Positions 36,307-49,283 of a stretch of DNA of 64,000 nucleotides are shown piece by piece. The DNA lies in NCBI GenBank assembly GCA_032191485.1, contig JAVDOI010000130.1, positions 364,001-428,000 of the forward strand, read 5' to 3'. Position numbers and translations under genes: made by a program. The stretch comes from Leptoclinus maculatus. Taxonomy: Eukaryota > Chordata > Actinopteri > Perciformes > Stichaeidae. Position 1 is the first letter of the stretch; each line of letters opens with the position of its first letter. The notes beneath the pieces are model-generated. The model had not been told where the DNA came from and ran no database searches. It saw only the letters and a program-made list of their open reading frames with translations.

Positions 36307-38919
36307 TCAGGGTGTTTTGCTGAGGTTAGCCGTGTAAACTGCTCTGAAGTTGTGGTGGGTGGAACAGGCTGGCCTGGGACCTGCTAGTGTGAACGACAAA
36401 GAGACATGTTCTGATTACAGATTAACCGTTTCATCATCAAATCAGAAACCATAATGTACCTTTTGAATTTATAATCCAAATTTCTATTGAGAAGACAATA
36501 TATCACTTACATTTAATATTTGACCATTTCAACCATAACAGGCCATAATAAACAGGTACAGTACAGGTAAACACACACAAACTATCAGAGTTAAAAAACT
36601 ACTATGTACTGTTGGCAAATTATTTAAAGTTTGATTTTTGACTAAATGTAACTAGAAAATATTCAAAACTCTTCAACCATGTTAAATATATGGCAAGGGG
36701 AACATCAGTAAATCAGTCATAACTGATGTAATGGGGGATTCTTACTAGTATCAGTCATCCAAAGCAGCCTTTTAATGTGTGAAATTCTTCTTCTGTTAAC
36801 TTAATCTCTGCAGCATCTGAAGGAAGCAGCTCAGACACGTGTGCTAAATCTGCAGCCTTCAATTTGAGAGGCGCAGCGCAGCGTAGTGCGACATGCTGAT
36901 CTAGTTTCTTTACTTTGATGAAGTCAACACATGCAATCAACAGCAGGCTCCTACAAAATAACTAAATGCAGCTGGTAGCTGCTCTTGTGGGATCTAAGCA
37001 CTCAGGAGCACAGGTACTTTTATCGTGTGCAGCTACCTCACTAGTGGGTTTGTCTTAAAGCGATAACCCAAATCCCCTGGCCCCCATGGTTTAGTCGGAC
37101 TTTTGAAATACATAAGTGGTTGGAGAGACGGTCTTATTAATATGACCAAGAAAGCACATCCTTGTTATTTAAACAGTCTGCTAATCTGTTTGCATGAGCA
37201 GGTACTCAATCACCATGCTGTTTAGGTTATACAGCACATTTTGAACACAACAAAAGCTGTCCGATCCAGACCCAAGGTCTCTACCTGAGGGCGCCTTGCT
37301 GGTACAGACGGGGTACGAAGGAGCTCCCAAGATTCTGGTGTTTCGCTGGTAGTCCTTCAGTTGTTCTGAACGCCTTAGGCTGGGTGTTGTCTTGACGGAC
37401 TCCAGCCTCTTCAAGAAAGCCTGAAAGAAACACAATGACATTTTTTACAGAGTAAGTAATGATTCAAAACAATCTATGTTCTATGAATTCTAATTGGCTT
37501 GGCAAAAGGAAATCAGGGTTAAAGTGAATTTTCAACTTGAAACTTGCTTCTATCACAAAGTGGTCAAGCAGAGTTAGTACATGGGGTGAGAGGCCAAAGC
37601 TACAGAGGCTGAACTGTCTTATAACGTCACTCTGTGGCGTTGCTCGTCTGCCACCTGCTGCCATCTGTTCAAGTCCATCCGTGTCTGCTTTCAGGGGAGG
37701 CACTCTTAACTCAACCCAACTTACTAGTATCCTCAAATAAATGTCAACTAAAGTATAGTCAAGTTACAAACACATGTTTATCTATCGTATCACTAATTAC
37801 TTAAACTACTTAATTTGCAAATTCTCCCAGAAAATGTTTTTTCTGGGAGAATTTGCAAATTAAGTAGAAAAAATAAATAAATAAAACTTTCTGTAAAATC
37901 CAAACTTTATTTGAAAGAGCACTGAACAAAGTGTCTTGAAAAGCCAAAAGAAAGGAAAAACCGAAGAATTAGAGTGACAGGATTGCCTATACCGATACTA
38001 ATGTTTAGAGTTTAGTTCTTGTATTAAATTGAGAATCATTCCACACAGGAGGCAAAACTCACCAAGTTGTCCCTCTCGATGCGTTGCTGTTCCCGCTGCC
38101 TGTTGTGTGCGTTGTGAGAGAACCGAATCTGAGGCGACTTGCTGGCCATATGGGTTTTCTTCATCGCTGTACGTCCTGGTCTGGGCCCTGGAGATTGGCC
38201 CGGAATAAACACAAGCCATATCTTACGCATATTCATTTTATGTTCTCTGTAATATTGAAACATTGTAATATTATATAGGTGGAGGCTTCAAATAAGCCCA
38301 GTTGGCTTTTTGCCTCTTCCTGCACTGTGATATTTATTTATCTCTGTTATGTTTGTTTATTTTTAATTGAAATTATTCAAATAGACCATGTAGTTAGAGA
38401 GTAAGGCCCCTTTGAGTATGGGTATAGTATTTTCGAGCAGAAGCCTAAAAATGGGGCTAGGTAGGAAAAGGTTAAGGGGCCAGAAACCAAAAAGAGCATC
38501 GAAAACATAACTGACAGACAAGGACGGCAGTTTTACTCACGCTCATCTACATCCCGATCTGAGTCCTCATCCTGATGCATGTCGCTGAGGCCACTGGAGG
38601 GCACACTCTCCAACTGCTGCTGCTTTTTAGGGCTTCCCTCTTCAGCCTCTGTGTGGTTCAGGTCCAATGACCGGAGAGGGCTGATGTCAGGAGAGGAGAG
38701 GGGGCTCACATCTGTCACTGTATCCTCCGACTCCTCTGTACGGTCGATAGGCATGTCCTGAGATCCTGCTGAGTCCATGCTGGTCCTTCTCACTCCAGGG
38801 GACAAAGAAGGCTTGTTGGGTCTGGGAAGGGTGGGGGAATATACACTGCTTCTCCCACTTCTGCTGCTAGAGGGGCTCTCAGAGTCTGCATCTACGCTGC
38901 TGTGACGATGGTTTGTCAT
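36307..38919 (-). CDS. cfap97: CFAP97 short gene, right-arm copy
   Basis: Minus-strand exons 38541-38919, 38063-38187, 37285-37420 and 36307-36380 encode the same roughly 237 residues as the left-arm copy (EESEDTVTDVSPLSSPDISP, NRQREQQRIERDN, RSEQLKDYQRN). All open frames match the left arm exactly, so if both copies are real their duplication is very recent. Confidence 0.8.
37806..37867. repeat. Perfect 29-bp hairpin in cfap97 intron (right arm)
   Basis: Mirror of 8202-8263, with exact 29-base arms and a 4-base loop. Confidence 0.9.
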
Positions 38920-39538
38920 GTTTAAAACCAAACAGCTGTGTTTTTGCACTTGTTGCCGTGCAGTGTCCAGAATGAATGAATAGGTCAATGAATAAATCAA
39001 TAGGTTTCACTGGTTGTCATCATTCGAAACAGTACAATGCTTCAGAACGCTGAAGTGTTTATTGTTGCCCTGGCAACAAGTGCCAACTGATGTTAGCCTA
39101 CATTAGCTTAGTTTAATTGAAACGAGTTGCCATAATATTACAATTCAGCATTTTTTTACTAAACCGTTTACCAACGACCAACAGTCATACTTTCAAGGAC
39201 CTCAATGTATTGTCACATATTGTCAAATTACATAAAATAAAGGCTGAACTAGTCGTGACAGCTGCCTCACACAGTGGTAACTGACACAACCTGCTGCACA
39301 GTGATTGGTCATATGCATTAAACGCCACCACTTTTAGTCAGATCAAACCCTGGTTGCCTTCCCGGTGTAATGTTGAACTGGCTTCATAGTTCAGGCCCTG
39401 GTGTCCTCTTCATTTCATCAGGACTTTGTTTGTTACCTCACCGCGGCTGATGTGGTCTTTCTTCACATCTCCTCTGCTGTTCCTACATAAATATCACTGT
39501 ATGTGCCGCATCTAATCAACATTAAACAATGTTTGCAG
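38920..39538. other. Region between cfap97 and tbc1d13 (right arm)
   Basis: Mirror of 6531-7149. No upstream tbc1d13 exon found here. Confidence 0.5.
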
Positions 39539-41211
39539 AACAATGGCACCACTTTTGGGTAAACTGAATCTGCTCTCCCAGGTCAGCTCCCCTGGAAAGG
39601 CGTTGTACCTGTATCCATCTAACGAGTATGAGGTGCTGCCCAATGGGAGCGAAGCACACTGGGAGGTGGTGGAGCGGATCCTCTTCATCTATGCCAAACT
39701 CAACCCTGGGATTGCCTACGTACAGGGCATGAATGAGATTGTTGGGCCAATCTACTACACTTTTGCCACGGTCTCCAACAGCCAATGGAAAGGTCGGTGG
39801 CATTGAGAGGGAACATTTGAGATGTTGGACTCGTAGAAAATGAAAATAAGCCCTTTTTGTGATTGCTGTCTGCTTCATTGTTCAGAGCACGCCGAAGCGG
39901 ATACGTTCTTCTGTTTCACCAACCTGATGTCGGAGAACAGAGACAACTTCATCAAGAGCCTTGATGACTCTCAGTGTGGCATCACCTACAAGATGGAGAG
40001 TGTGTACTCCATGCTGAAAGACAAAGACCTGGAGCTCTATCTCAAGCTGGTATGGCCCTTTAGGGAGCTAGAGGGGTGTTTCTTACTCCTGTAATAAATC
40101 AATGGTTCACACTGAGCATGTCACTCCCGACTCTTCTCTCCGTTCTGCTACAGTAGATGTCCGTGCCAGGCCTATGTGGCTGGGGTACGTTATTAGGAAT
40201 ATTCCTGCTCTACCTGACAAGACTCGCCCTGTGCAGCATTCAAGTACTCAGATTGGCCAGACATTCATGCTCGCCCAGGTACTGGTAACCTGATTTGTTC
40301 AGGTCCTATGTCCTGACCAATGGGCTATCCTGACCCGATCTACGAGGGTCCAATGCCTAACCTTAACCAATCATCTCTGCCTTAAGCAGCTATGCAGGGT
40401 GGGTCTTGCCGAGACGAGCCGTAGGATTCCTAAATGCGCGTCCGGAGCAGTTTGCATCTCTGTAGCATACATTTCTCTTGTGAATGTATATAAATCAGAG
40501 CTGCAACTAACAATCTTGATTAATCAAATAATTGTTCTATAAATTGTCAGGAAACAGTGAAAAATATATCTAGTTTACTATCATACAAGACCAAGGAAAG
40601 CAGCAGACCCTGAATCATCCGACAACCTGGAACCAGAGAATGTGAAACACGAGTCAAACTGAGCCTGTTGAAGGACAAGTCGACAACGATATGGACATGT
40701 CTCCAGTTTTCCTTCTTTTTCTTCTGTCCACACAGGAAGAGCAGAACATCAAACCACAGTATTTCACATTCCGCTGGCTGACCTTGTTGCTCTCTCAGGA
40801 GTTCCTCCTGCCTGACGTCATCCGCATCTGGGACACCCTGTTTTCTGACCTGGACAGATTCCACTTCCTCATCCTGGTCTGCTGCGCCATGCTCATGTGA
40901 GCGTTTCACATTGTGACCCCTGTACTGCCCAGCATTGATTGACCCCTCTGGCTCTTCATGTGTTGACTTCTTCTGTTCACAGACTCATCCGAGAGAATTT
41001 ACTGGCCGGAGACTTCACGGTCAATATGAGATTACTGCAGGTAAGGCTTTTATAATACACTGGGAGGCTTCATATTTAGACACACAGTGCAGCTGATGCT
41101 CTTACTGAAAAGCTCTTATTTCTTCTTTACTGCGGTTCCTTTCAGGATTACCCCATCTCAGATGTCCACACCATCCTGATCAAGGCCAAAGACCTGCGGG
41201 ACAACTCCTAA
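39539..41211 (+). CDS. tbc1d13: TBC1D13 (Rab-GAP), 3' half, right-arm copy
   Basis: Plus-strand exons 39539-39792, 39886-40049, 40736-40896, 40983-41040 and 41146-41211 (TAA). Splice phases join cleanly, e.g. WK|E across the first junction and MLI|LIREN across the third. The glutamine finger (YVQGMNE) is present; the N-terminal exons with the arginine-finger region are absent, as in the left arm. As it stands this would not encode a complete GAP domain. Confidence 0.85.
40050..40735 (+). other. tbc1d13 intron, 686 bp
   Basis: Between the second and third visible tbc1d13 exons. A 63-codon frame (40102-40293) has no support as a gene. Mirror: 5334-6019. Confidence 0.5.
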
Positions 41212-44149
41212 CCTGTTCTCTCTTTTCCTCCTGCCTTTTCTGCTCGTATGTGGAAGGTGAGAGTTTAAACATTACAAAACATTGTCCTGTGACACATGTA
41301 TCGTGGGAGGACTTGATCAATGAAGAGCTTGGACAGATATGTTGGAACACCCAGCCCACTGCTTTTTATCTCGATGTCTGACGATTGGTCAGCGGGGACG
41401 ACCGTGAAACCTTTTGAAGACATGCTGAGACTATTCCCCTCTCTCACAGCCATCTCTCCCGTGGAGACTTGTTGATGATCGTGACCGCACTCAACATGTG
41501 CCACATTAGTCCTACACTACAGATCTTAGTTTGTCATGAAAACGTACCAGAAAGGTTTAACAACGGAGCCAAGAATTCCCTCTGCAACCACGTATGTAGT
41601 CAGATCGAGCAAATGTTTCATTGGGTTGAACTATAGTGCATGTTTGTTTTTTCATTTTTCAAAGTTGAAGGTTTTTAATGTAAGAAAAGTTGTCTGTATC
41701 TGTTTAATCATGTGAAACAGGAGATGGTATTTCTGGGTACATTTTCTGTGTGCATCAAGTGAATCTGAAGTAATGAGCCTGGCCTATTACATATGTTATT
41801 AGTAATCTTCTGAAACAAAATCATTATTTCTTTAGCATTGTTTCTCAACACGACGCCTTTTGTCCCGTTGGAAATGTAATGTGATGAATTTCCCTGTAGT
41901 GTCGTATTACTTTGACAGAACTAAAGACGATTGAAAGAACATCAGAGGAAATTGTGCTGCCTTTCACACTGAACATCAGTTGCTCTATCGTAGCTTCATT
42001 ACAACACTTTGTACTATTGTCTATGGCGAGTCATTGCCTGTGATTGACTATTTCCTATAATGCATTGCATAGCAAGTTAACTCCGAGTTGGAAGGCTGCT
42101 GGTTTCTGCTGTCTCTAGCCTACAGTAATTCTGCTGCGTATTGGATGAAATTGACCAATAATAACACGTTTATACCAATACGTACGTCATACCACTTTAA
42201 GAAACATAACCATGTCTTTATAACCACAAGAAGCTGACTTTGAATTTTGCCTTAAAATGGTCTTGAATTGACAAAACTTTTGAGTTAAATTGTAATAATG
42301 TGATAAAAGAAAAAGACAGTCTTCAATCCTCTGTGCTGAGGATATGTTTCAGTCAGTTTCAAAGAAATTGAGATTTGATAGCCTCTAGAGATTCTTCAGT
42401 TTGTTGGAGAGAGAAACATTTATGTTAACAAAGATGTTACCACCACAAATGATCCAATACAGTACAATACTGGATCACTGGCATGTGGAACTGGCCTAAG
42501 CCTCATAATTATCTTGGCCTATGCTACAATCAGAAATCCAACACATCAAACGGAGGTTAAACCCTGAGCCACATTGAACTGGACTGCAGGTTGTTGATTA
42601 AATACGTAACGCCTCCAAAAGAACGCACCAGGTCGTGTCGACGCAGCTCACATCAGTGAACCAGTGATGGATGACTGGACATATGTGTCTGTCATAATAT
42701 TGGCTCGTGTATTGAGGGCTAACCTATGGACTAACTAATGGAAAGTTGTCTCAACCCAGTGGAATGAAGCAGTGTGTGCGTCCTGGGACTAGAAACGGTT
42801 CTAGGATGCTTGCCTCAACAAAATGCACGTTGAGGACAAATGTGTCTTATTGCTTATCTTTCTGTTTAGCCAGCAGCATTTGATGGAGCAGAGAAGAAAA
42901 TGGCGTAAGCAGTGTTAAGTGTTAAAAGCCTCTTTACTTGATGATTAGCATGAAACTCTTAACTCTTTCCCTTTTTATCTGAGGGCTTATGCAGCTAAAG
43001 ATTCACAGCGGAGTGACAGCAAGCCGAGGTAGCAGCTTCACACCAGAACCCAACCTGCAGGTGATGATAAAGGGTTAACTTTGAGTTAATAGCTAAGCAC
43101 CTCCAGCGTTCATGGTGCAGGGTGACCTTTGGTTCAGCAGGATACTGTTCAGTGTGAACACCAGCACAGCTCTTTGAGGATCACACTGTGCGTTGTGCAC
43201 ATACTATGTGGCGGGCCGGTCATGTCTTCACTATAATTCAAATGTAAATGTGTATCTGTAACATGTTAATACGGTTCATTGGTGAGAAGTTATCTCAGAA
43301 GCTGTTTAACAGCTCACAATATGTTGATGATACTTTAGCATACTCGTATGAAGGAACTCTATGCAGATCCATGATGTAATGCTTCCCTGCGTTAATATGA
43401 ACAAGCATGAAACTCATCTTGTATTTTCTAATTTGAGCCTTCATATACACACCCCAAATGGAAACAGCCAGCATTTCCAGGGTTGCTGAAGTATTTCTGT
43501 CATGTATCCTTCTCAACCCTCTTTACAAAACGGATGAGGCACAACAACCGTTTATCCGTTTATCTTACTTGCATTCTGATCAGAACACACTGTTGAAATG
43601 TACTCTTTAATATTGTTGAGGTTTGTGTGTGGACGCTCTGTTTACTTTGAACACCGTATGGAGCCATACAATGCTTTTAAATGGTGTTAAGAAGCTGCTC
43701 ATTTATTTGTGACCGAAGTGCACCTGAAGAAGGTATTCTTCCAAATTGTGTCAAGCTTTTGGATTAAAGGCACGGAGAGTCCAGGGCTAACATCCTACTA
43801 ATAAATCTATAACTCTGTTTATTGAACTTGAAAGAAGACGTGTTCCTGCTCCGTGCAGCGTTTCCTCTCACTAAACATGTGTTCTTTAGCGAGATATCTA
43901 TATCCAGAAGATTCAGTTCAGATTGAAAGTATATTTTATCATGCGCAAAAGTGTTGGGTGGATATTCTTTGAGGGACTGTTACTAATTGATGGCATCCAC
44001 ATGCTTCTCTTTTTAATTTGTATTTATTTCTGTGTGTGTGAGAGAGATGTTCACTTTGCTCTTTGTCTCATGTCAGTTCATTGCACATTTTTGTAACGTC
44101 TCCCGTGATAAGACTTGTATATATGCTTTTACATGTTTGCAGATGTGCA
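41212..44149 (+). other. Probable tbc1d13 3' UTR (right arm)
   Basis: No supportable coding region. An ATTAAA hexamer at 44149-44154 is the first plausible polyadenylation signal I recognise after the stop. Confidence 0.4.
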
Positions 44150-44215
44150 TTAAATGAATGATGGTATCAAAAGTCTTTCTTTGTGCAGTGGTGTAGTTAT
44201 TGGCTGTTATTCAAG

Positions 44216-44475
44216 TACCGTCGGTAAATGGACTAATCCTACGACCACTCAAAACGCTTTAACACTACATGTCTTCATTCACACACTGATGACAGGGTCT
44301 CATGCAAGGTGCCACCTGCTCATCAGACTAACTAACATTCAAACACATCAACAGTACAGCAATTTGGGGTTAAGTGTCCAAGGACACATCAACATGGACT
44401 AGCGGAGTCAGGGATCGAACCACGGATCCTCTGAGTGAAGGACGACCCTGCTCTACCACTGAGCCACAATCGCCC
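44216..44475 (-). mobile_element. tRNA-derived SINE (right arm)
   Basis: Mirror of 1594-1853, A and B boxes read on the minus strand. Confidence 0.75.
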
Positions 44476-44845
44476 AGTAATAACCTGAGAGTGGTTTTAA
44501 ATATGTTGACAGTGATGTGTGGTGCATGCTGCTTATCTTCTTAGTTGTTGTTTTTAGACCTTAGAGCACAGATTAATTGTCAAACACAGTGTAATCGAAA
44601 TGGCTCTATTCCATTTAGACCTCTAAATGGAACCAAATCCTTATTGTTTTTAGTTGCACCAGTACTGGAATGGAGTCCTCTTTAAACAGTGTAATTAGTT
44701 TTCCATCAACATTTTGACACACCGTTACAGTCGTAAGTAATGAAAACACCTTCTGTCTGCCACAAAGCAGGAAACTCTTGATGACGAAAGCTTAGAAACA
44801 GCAGTCCTTTAACAACAGCTTCAAGTGACCCAAATGACCTGGACC

Positions 44846-45433
44846 CAGTGGCGGCTGGTGGAACATGTTCTAGGGCCATCCAATCAATTTCTGCAAACAT
44901 CCCAGTATGATTTAATGCAAAAAAAATGAAGGCATCAAACACGCATTACTACTTTGCAGTTAAATATTTAACATTTATTCCAACACGAAAAAAAGCAGTA
45001 AATAGCACTTTGATAAACACGTCAGGACATTTTATTAATGTCACCCTCACAGGGAATTCAGTATAATATAATATATATATCATATAATAATATTCAGTAT
45101 AATATAAAACACACACATACATACATACATAGATACAGGCTATGATGAGTTTTCACTGTTAATTTACCATCTCTATTAAATGTTGATGCCTCCATGACCA
45201 AGTGAAGCAGATGAGACTGAGGACAACTATGTAGAAGAAACGATGTTCACTTTGCCTCATATGTAGCTTGACAGAGTTCTCCATGTGTGCCCTGGTGTTC
45301 TCATGTTTCCTTACCTCCTCCTCCCTCACTCCCTAACTGGATCTGTCCCCGTTGTTTTAAAAAGCTAAATAAGTTATTAGCATGACTGCATCCAGCGAGC
45401 CAAACCTGTCTGGTGTACAGCTAGTAGAGAAGA
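44846..45433 (+). mobile_element. hAT-like partial element (right arm)
   Basis: Mirror of 636-1223. It starts with the terminal repeat CAGTGGCGGCTGGTGG on the plus strand and is truncated at the other end. Confidence 0.7.
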
Positions 45434-47603
45434 GTGATCAAGGGTGGGGGCCTGTGTAATGGAACATCCCGTTTCAGGTGGTAGCTAAAGTACAAGAGGT
45501 GCTTTATCTGTGTCACAACAGACACACAGACATATACGTTCTATCCTTAAGGCACAGAACATGTGAACACAATAGCTACTTGTTATCCAACTCACAGAAG
45601 AAGAGGATATGGGTGCAGGCAGTCAAGCTGCTGCATGGATCACAAGTCTCATGATGCAAGCATATGATAGAAGTATATAAAACAGTTCTACTTATAAGAA
45701 TATAAAATAAACATAAGAATATCAAGTTTCTATTACACAAACAGCAAGATACTGTTGGGAACGAAAAGGAGCGTGTTTGGGTTATCAGCATTTAAGAAAA
45801 CTAAATTATTGACATCAATAGAATTATTAATGTCAGTCAAATTATTAATGATTATTATTATTAATAATAACGGGGCACCACCCTGCGAACAGGGACCAAT
45901 AACCAAACTGTAAACTAAGTTTCCTGCTGGGGGGCGGGGGGTACTACAACAGCCAAAGGTTCTCGCCATTTGGCGCTGACAAGGTGCCACTGCGATGGCA
46001 TGACATGATTAGAGTCATTAATACTTGGAGCATTATCATCATGAGGGGCTGGGAGTATATTATCAGACACTTTATTTTATTTTTATAAAGTATTTTCGAA
46101 AAGCTCTACCTATGCATTTATACGTGAAGAAGGACTACCATAAGGCCGAGTCGTGTAGCCCGTTGTCATTTATTTGGCCAATACCTCTGGTTCTTCAGAG
46201 CAGATTTTGAGCTGACATGGGATACTTTGGGAAGAAAACTTAAGCCAGCAAGAAAACCTCGAACTAGACCAGTAATTAAATAATTAACGATTGGATGCTT
46301 CTAGTCTTTGCCAAGTTCTGAGTCGTTGACAGGTGTATGGTTTATTCACTTCTTGACACGAGACGAGTGTGGCAGCACATCAGCATTTTAATCAAATTAA
46401 CGTCATTACCAGCGAGGATTTGATTCCTTAGCTGAGGAGAAATTGCAGGAATGGCACGCCAGTTGAAGCTGCGGAGGACTGCAGTTCCCAGCGTTCTATG
46501 CGGCATGAGGTCAACAGAGAGTGCACCGGCTGTCGTGTCAGCTGGTTACAGCTGGGTCGTATGACTGTTCTGCATGAATTAACGCGATGCTTCATTAGTC
46601 AGGAAGTATTTCCTTGGGTAGGTTGTTCCAAAGGTCAAGTTCAACTAGTATCTCCCCCGAGACAGCCAACAGCTTGTCAATAGATCCATTCTTCTCAGTG
46701 TAGAAAGTGTGTGTGTACATGAAAGAGTTCTGTTTACATCCATTTGACTGGTAAGTTCTGCGCATGCTCTGTGTATTAACTGTCTGTGCACACAGCTGGT
46801 GTGATAGCTACCATGAGTCATGGGCTCTAGTAAAGGGACGTGGGAACGGTGTTGAATGTTCATTTACTGTTTCGAGCTGTGATTATGTAACGGGTCATCA
46901 CTGTCGGATGACATATCTACGATATCACATTGCTACTATGGCACAGACCTCATGAATGCTACAGGATGCTTTAACCCACTAATGGACAAAGTTCTGCATT
47001 TATATACTTTGAACCTTTACGAAACAGACCTTTTTAAAATGTAAACCATGTTCTGCTGTGATCCTTACATGTAGTGGTTCTTTTTTAGAAATAACAGAAC
47101 TATTTAAATTGCAGTTCACCATGAACAGCGTCAAGGTTTTTTCAGCACTGGCCACCATTTTTTATTAAAAAAAAAAGTGACTACCAACTATAGCTGTAAT
47201 ATCAAATGTAGTGGAGTAAAAATCACTTGCTTTGTTCCCTCTGAAATGTAGTGGCGTAGTATTAGAAAGTAGCATACAATGTGAGTATACAAGAACAGCA
47301 CTTAAGTAATGTAGTTACAATAAATACTGTTACAAAAAAAACTTTAACGGAGAAAAGAGGAAGAATCCTCTATCAGGATGGACAGAAGTGTGATCGATGT
47401 CATGTGACAGAGTGTTTGTGTACTAGGCATGGCCCCAAAGTTGGCTATGAATGCAGGACCCGCATTAAATAATATTGTACTGAAGTAGTAGTGCAACTAC
47501 TCTAACAAACTCGCAGTTAATCAAATTACCAAAACCAATGTACAAGCAGTGAGTCCAGGTTCTTTCAGGCCCTCCGAGGCTGCGGGGACAGTTGCCCAGT
47601 TGG
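45434..47603. other. Outer end of right arm and adjoining single-copy DNA
   Basis: 45434-46068 is the mirror of 1-635; from 46069 the sequence has no partner in the window. Short frames near 46025-46955 and 47281-47472 have no recognisable domains or splice context. No RNA gene or repeat identified. Confidence 0.5.
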
Positions 47604-47611
47604 TAATCCAG

Positions 47612-48359
47612 CAGTGGCGGCTGGTCCATAGAGGGCGCTAGGGCGCCGCCCCCCCTAGAGCTACAAAAAATAAAAATAAAAATATAAATAAAAATAAAAT
47701 TTAAAATAAAAATAAACTATACAAATTGTCAATATTTGTGTTTTTGAAACATGGAATCACCCAGTAATATGTGTAAAATATGATATCTGCGGTAAATATA
47801 TGCTTTTCCTGCTTGTCCTCTCTGCCTGTCTGCTCTTCCTCTCTGTGTGTGCGAGTCTCAGCTGGCTGGGGCGCTGGAAAAACTGCCCCAAAGAGGCGGG
47901 TCTATAAAGCAGTTTAGCCAATGATGAGTAAAGATATAAATGAGTGACATACAATTCAGCCAATCAGCGTCCTCAAATAGATTCAGCTTGGGGCAGTTTT
48001 TTTCCTGCCCCAAGCTGCGCGTTCTCGTCAGGAGAAGTCTCTACAGGAGAGCGCCAGTGTGAGCACTACTCCTCCAAGACCCGTTTGAGAGGAGAACTGA
48101 GAGGAGAAACTACTGAAAGAGCTGATCCCAGATCAGCCTGACCTCACAATCAGACAGCAGACTAGCAGGAAAGAGAAGCAGTACATGAAGCTTCTCTACT
48201 AGCTGTACACCAGACAGGTTTGACTAGCTGGATGACGTCATGATAATAACTTATTTATCTTTTTAAAACAACGGGGACAGAACCAGCATGGACAGTTAGG
48301 GAGTGAGGGACATGAAGCACCTGTCTGAGAAATGGATATATAGTTATATATATATATAT

Positions 48360-48423
<64 letters not shown>

Positions 48424-48794
48424 TTTATATTATAGTGAATATTATTATATGACATATATATTATTATATTATATGATATATATATTATTATATTATACAG
48501 AATATTATATGAGATATATATATATTATTATATTATACAGAATATTATTATATGTTATATATATTATACTGAATTCCCTGTGAGGGTGACTAAAATAAGA
48601 TGTCCTGACGTGTTTGTGAAAGTGTTATTTACTGCTTTTTTTCGTGTTGGAATAAATGTTAAATATTTAACTGCAAAGTAGTAATGCGCGTTTGATACCT
48701 TAATTTGTTTGCATTAAATCATTCTGGGATGTTTGCTGAAATTGATTGGATGTGGCACAGCCCTACCAAGAACATTTTCCACCAGCCGCCACTG
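47612..48794. mobile_element. Complete non-autonomous hAT element
   Basis: 1,183 bp bounded by inverted ends CAGTGGCGGCTGGT and its reverse complement (ACCAGCCGCCACTG), with a perfect 8-bp target duplication TAATCCAG (47604-47611 and 48795-48802). An 8-bp duplication and CAGTG ends are diagnostic of the hAT superfamily. No transposase is encoded. Inside are an A-rich block, an inverted pair of CTGCCCCAA/TTGGGGCAG motifs (near 47882 and 47990) and a TA/TG microsatellite. The copies at 636-1223 and 44846-45433 belong to the same family. Confidence 0.92.
48337..48424. repeat. (TA)n-(TG)n microsatellite
   Basis: Alternating TA repeats followed by TG repeats inside the hAT element, with further ATATT-rich sequence to about 48570. 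Confidence 0.9.
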
Positions 48795-48802
48795 TAATCC
48801 AG

Positions 48803-49274
48803 CCTTGATCAGGTGGTCAGAAACACAATCAATGAATGCAGGTTTAAAGTGGCTATTATACCGTTCTTCACCATGTAGTGTATTGTCCTAGCTCTATAAA
48901 CAGGGGATTTGTGATGCACTGTTCATGGACTGTATGTTTCTCGGGGAATGTAATGCCTTAATAGAGAACTGTCAGTAGAGCTGAATGAAGGGAGAGAGAG
49001 GGGGAATGACATGCAACAACAGAGAGTGAGTTTAAAAGTTTGCTTTTTACAAACTCAGATACTCTTATCTTGGATTAGGTGATTATTTAGATAATATTCA
49101 TTTTGTGCAACTGCTAAACCTGGGGTTTGACAAATATGCATTCTGGGAAATGAAAGGAATAATACAGTATGTAGATGATGCAGGTAAGTACACATCAATG
49201 TCAATAGCATGCCATTGATATCTTACCGTAGTATTGAGCATGTGTGTAAATAAGATTCAGGTCTCCATCCACAG
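48803..49274. other. Upstream of thnsl2 exon, no gene
   Basis: Single-copy-looking DNA between the hAT target duplication and the thnsl2 splice acceptor at 49273-49274. No promoter recognised. Confidence 0.4.
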
Positions 49275-49283
49275 GTCTGTCTG

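Larger units (their letters stand above)
26345..46068 (-). repeat. Right arm of giant inverted repeat
   Basis: This is the reverse complement of 1-24298 without the ERV insertion. At the inner junction the last shared bases are the sequence CTACAG (left arm) and CTGTAG (right arm); the flanks then diverge completely with no visible microhomology. The outer end cannot be placed because its partner would lie left of base 1. This arm holds the empty ERV integration site at about 29690-29700. Confidence 0.97.
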
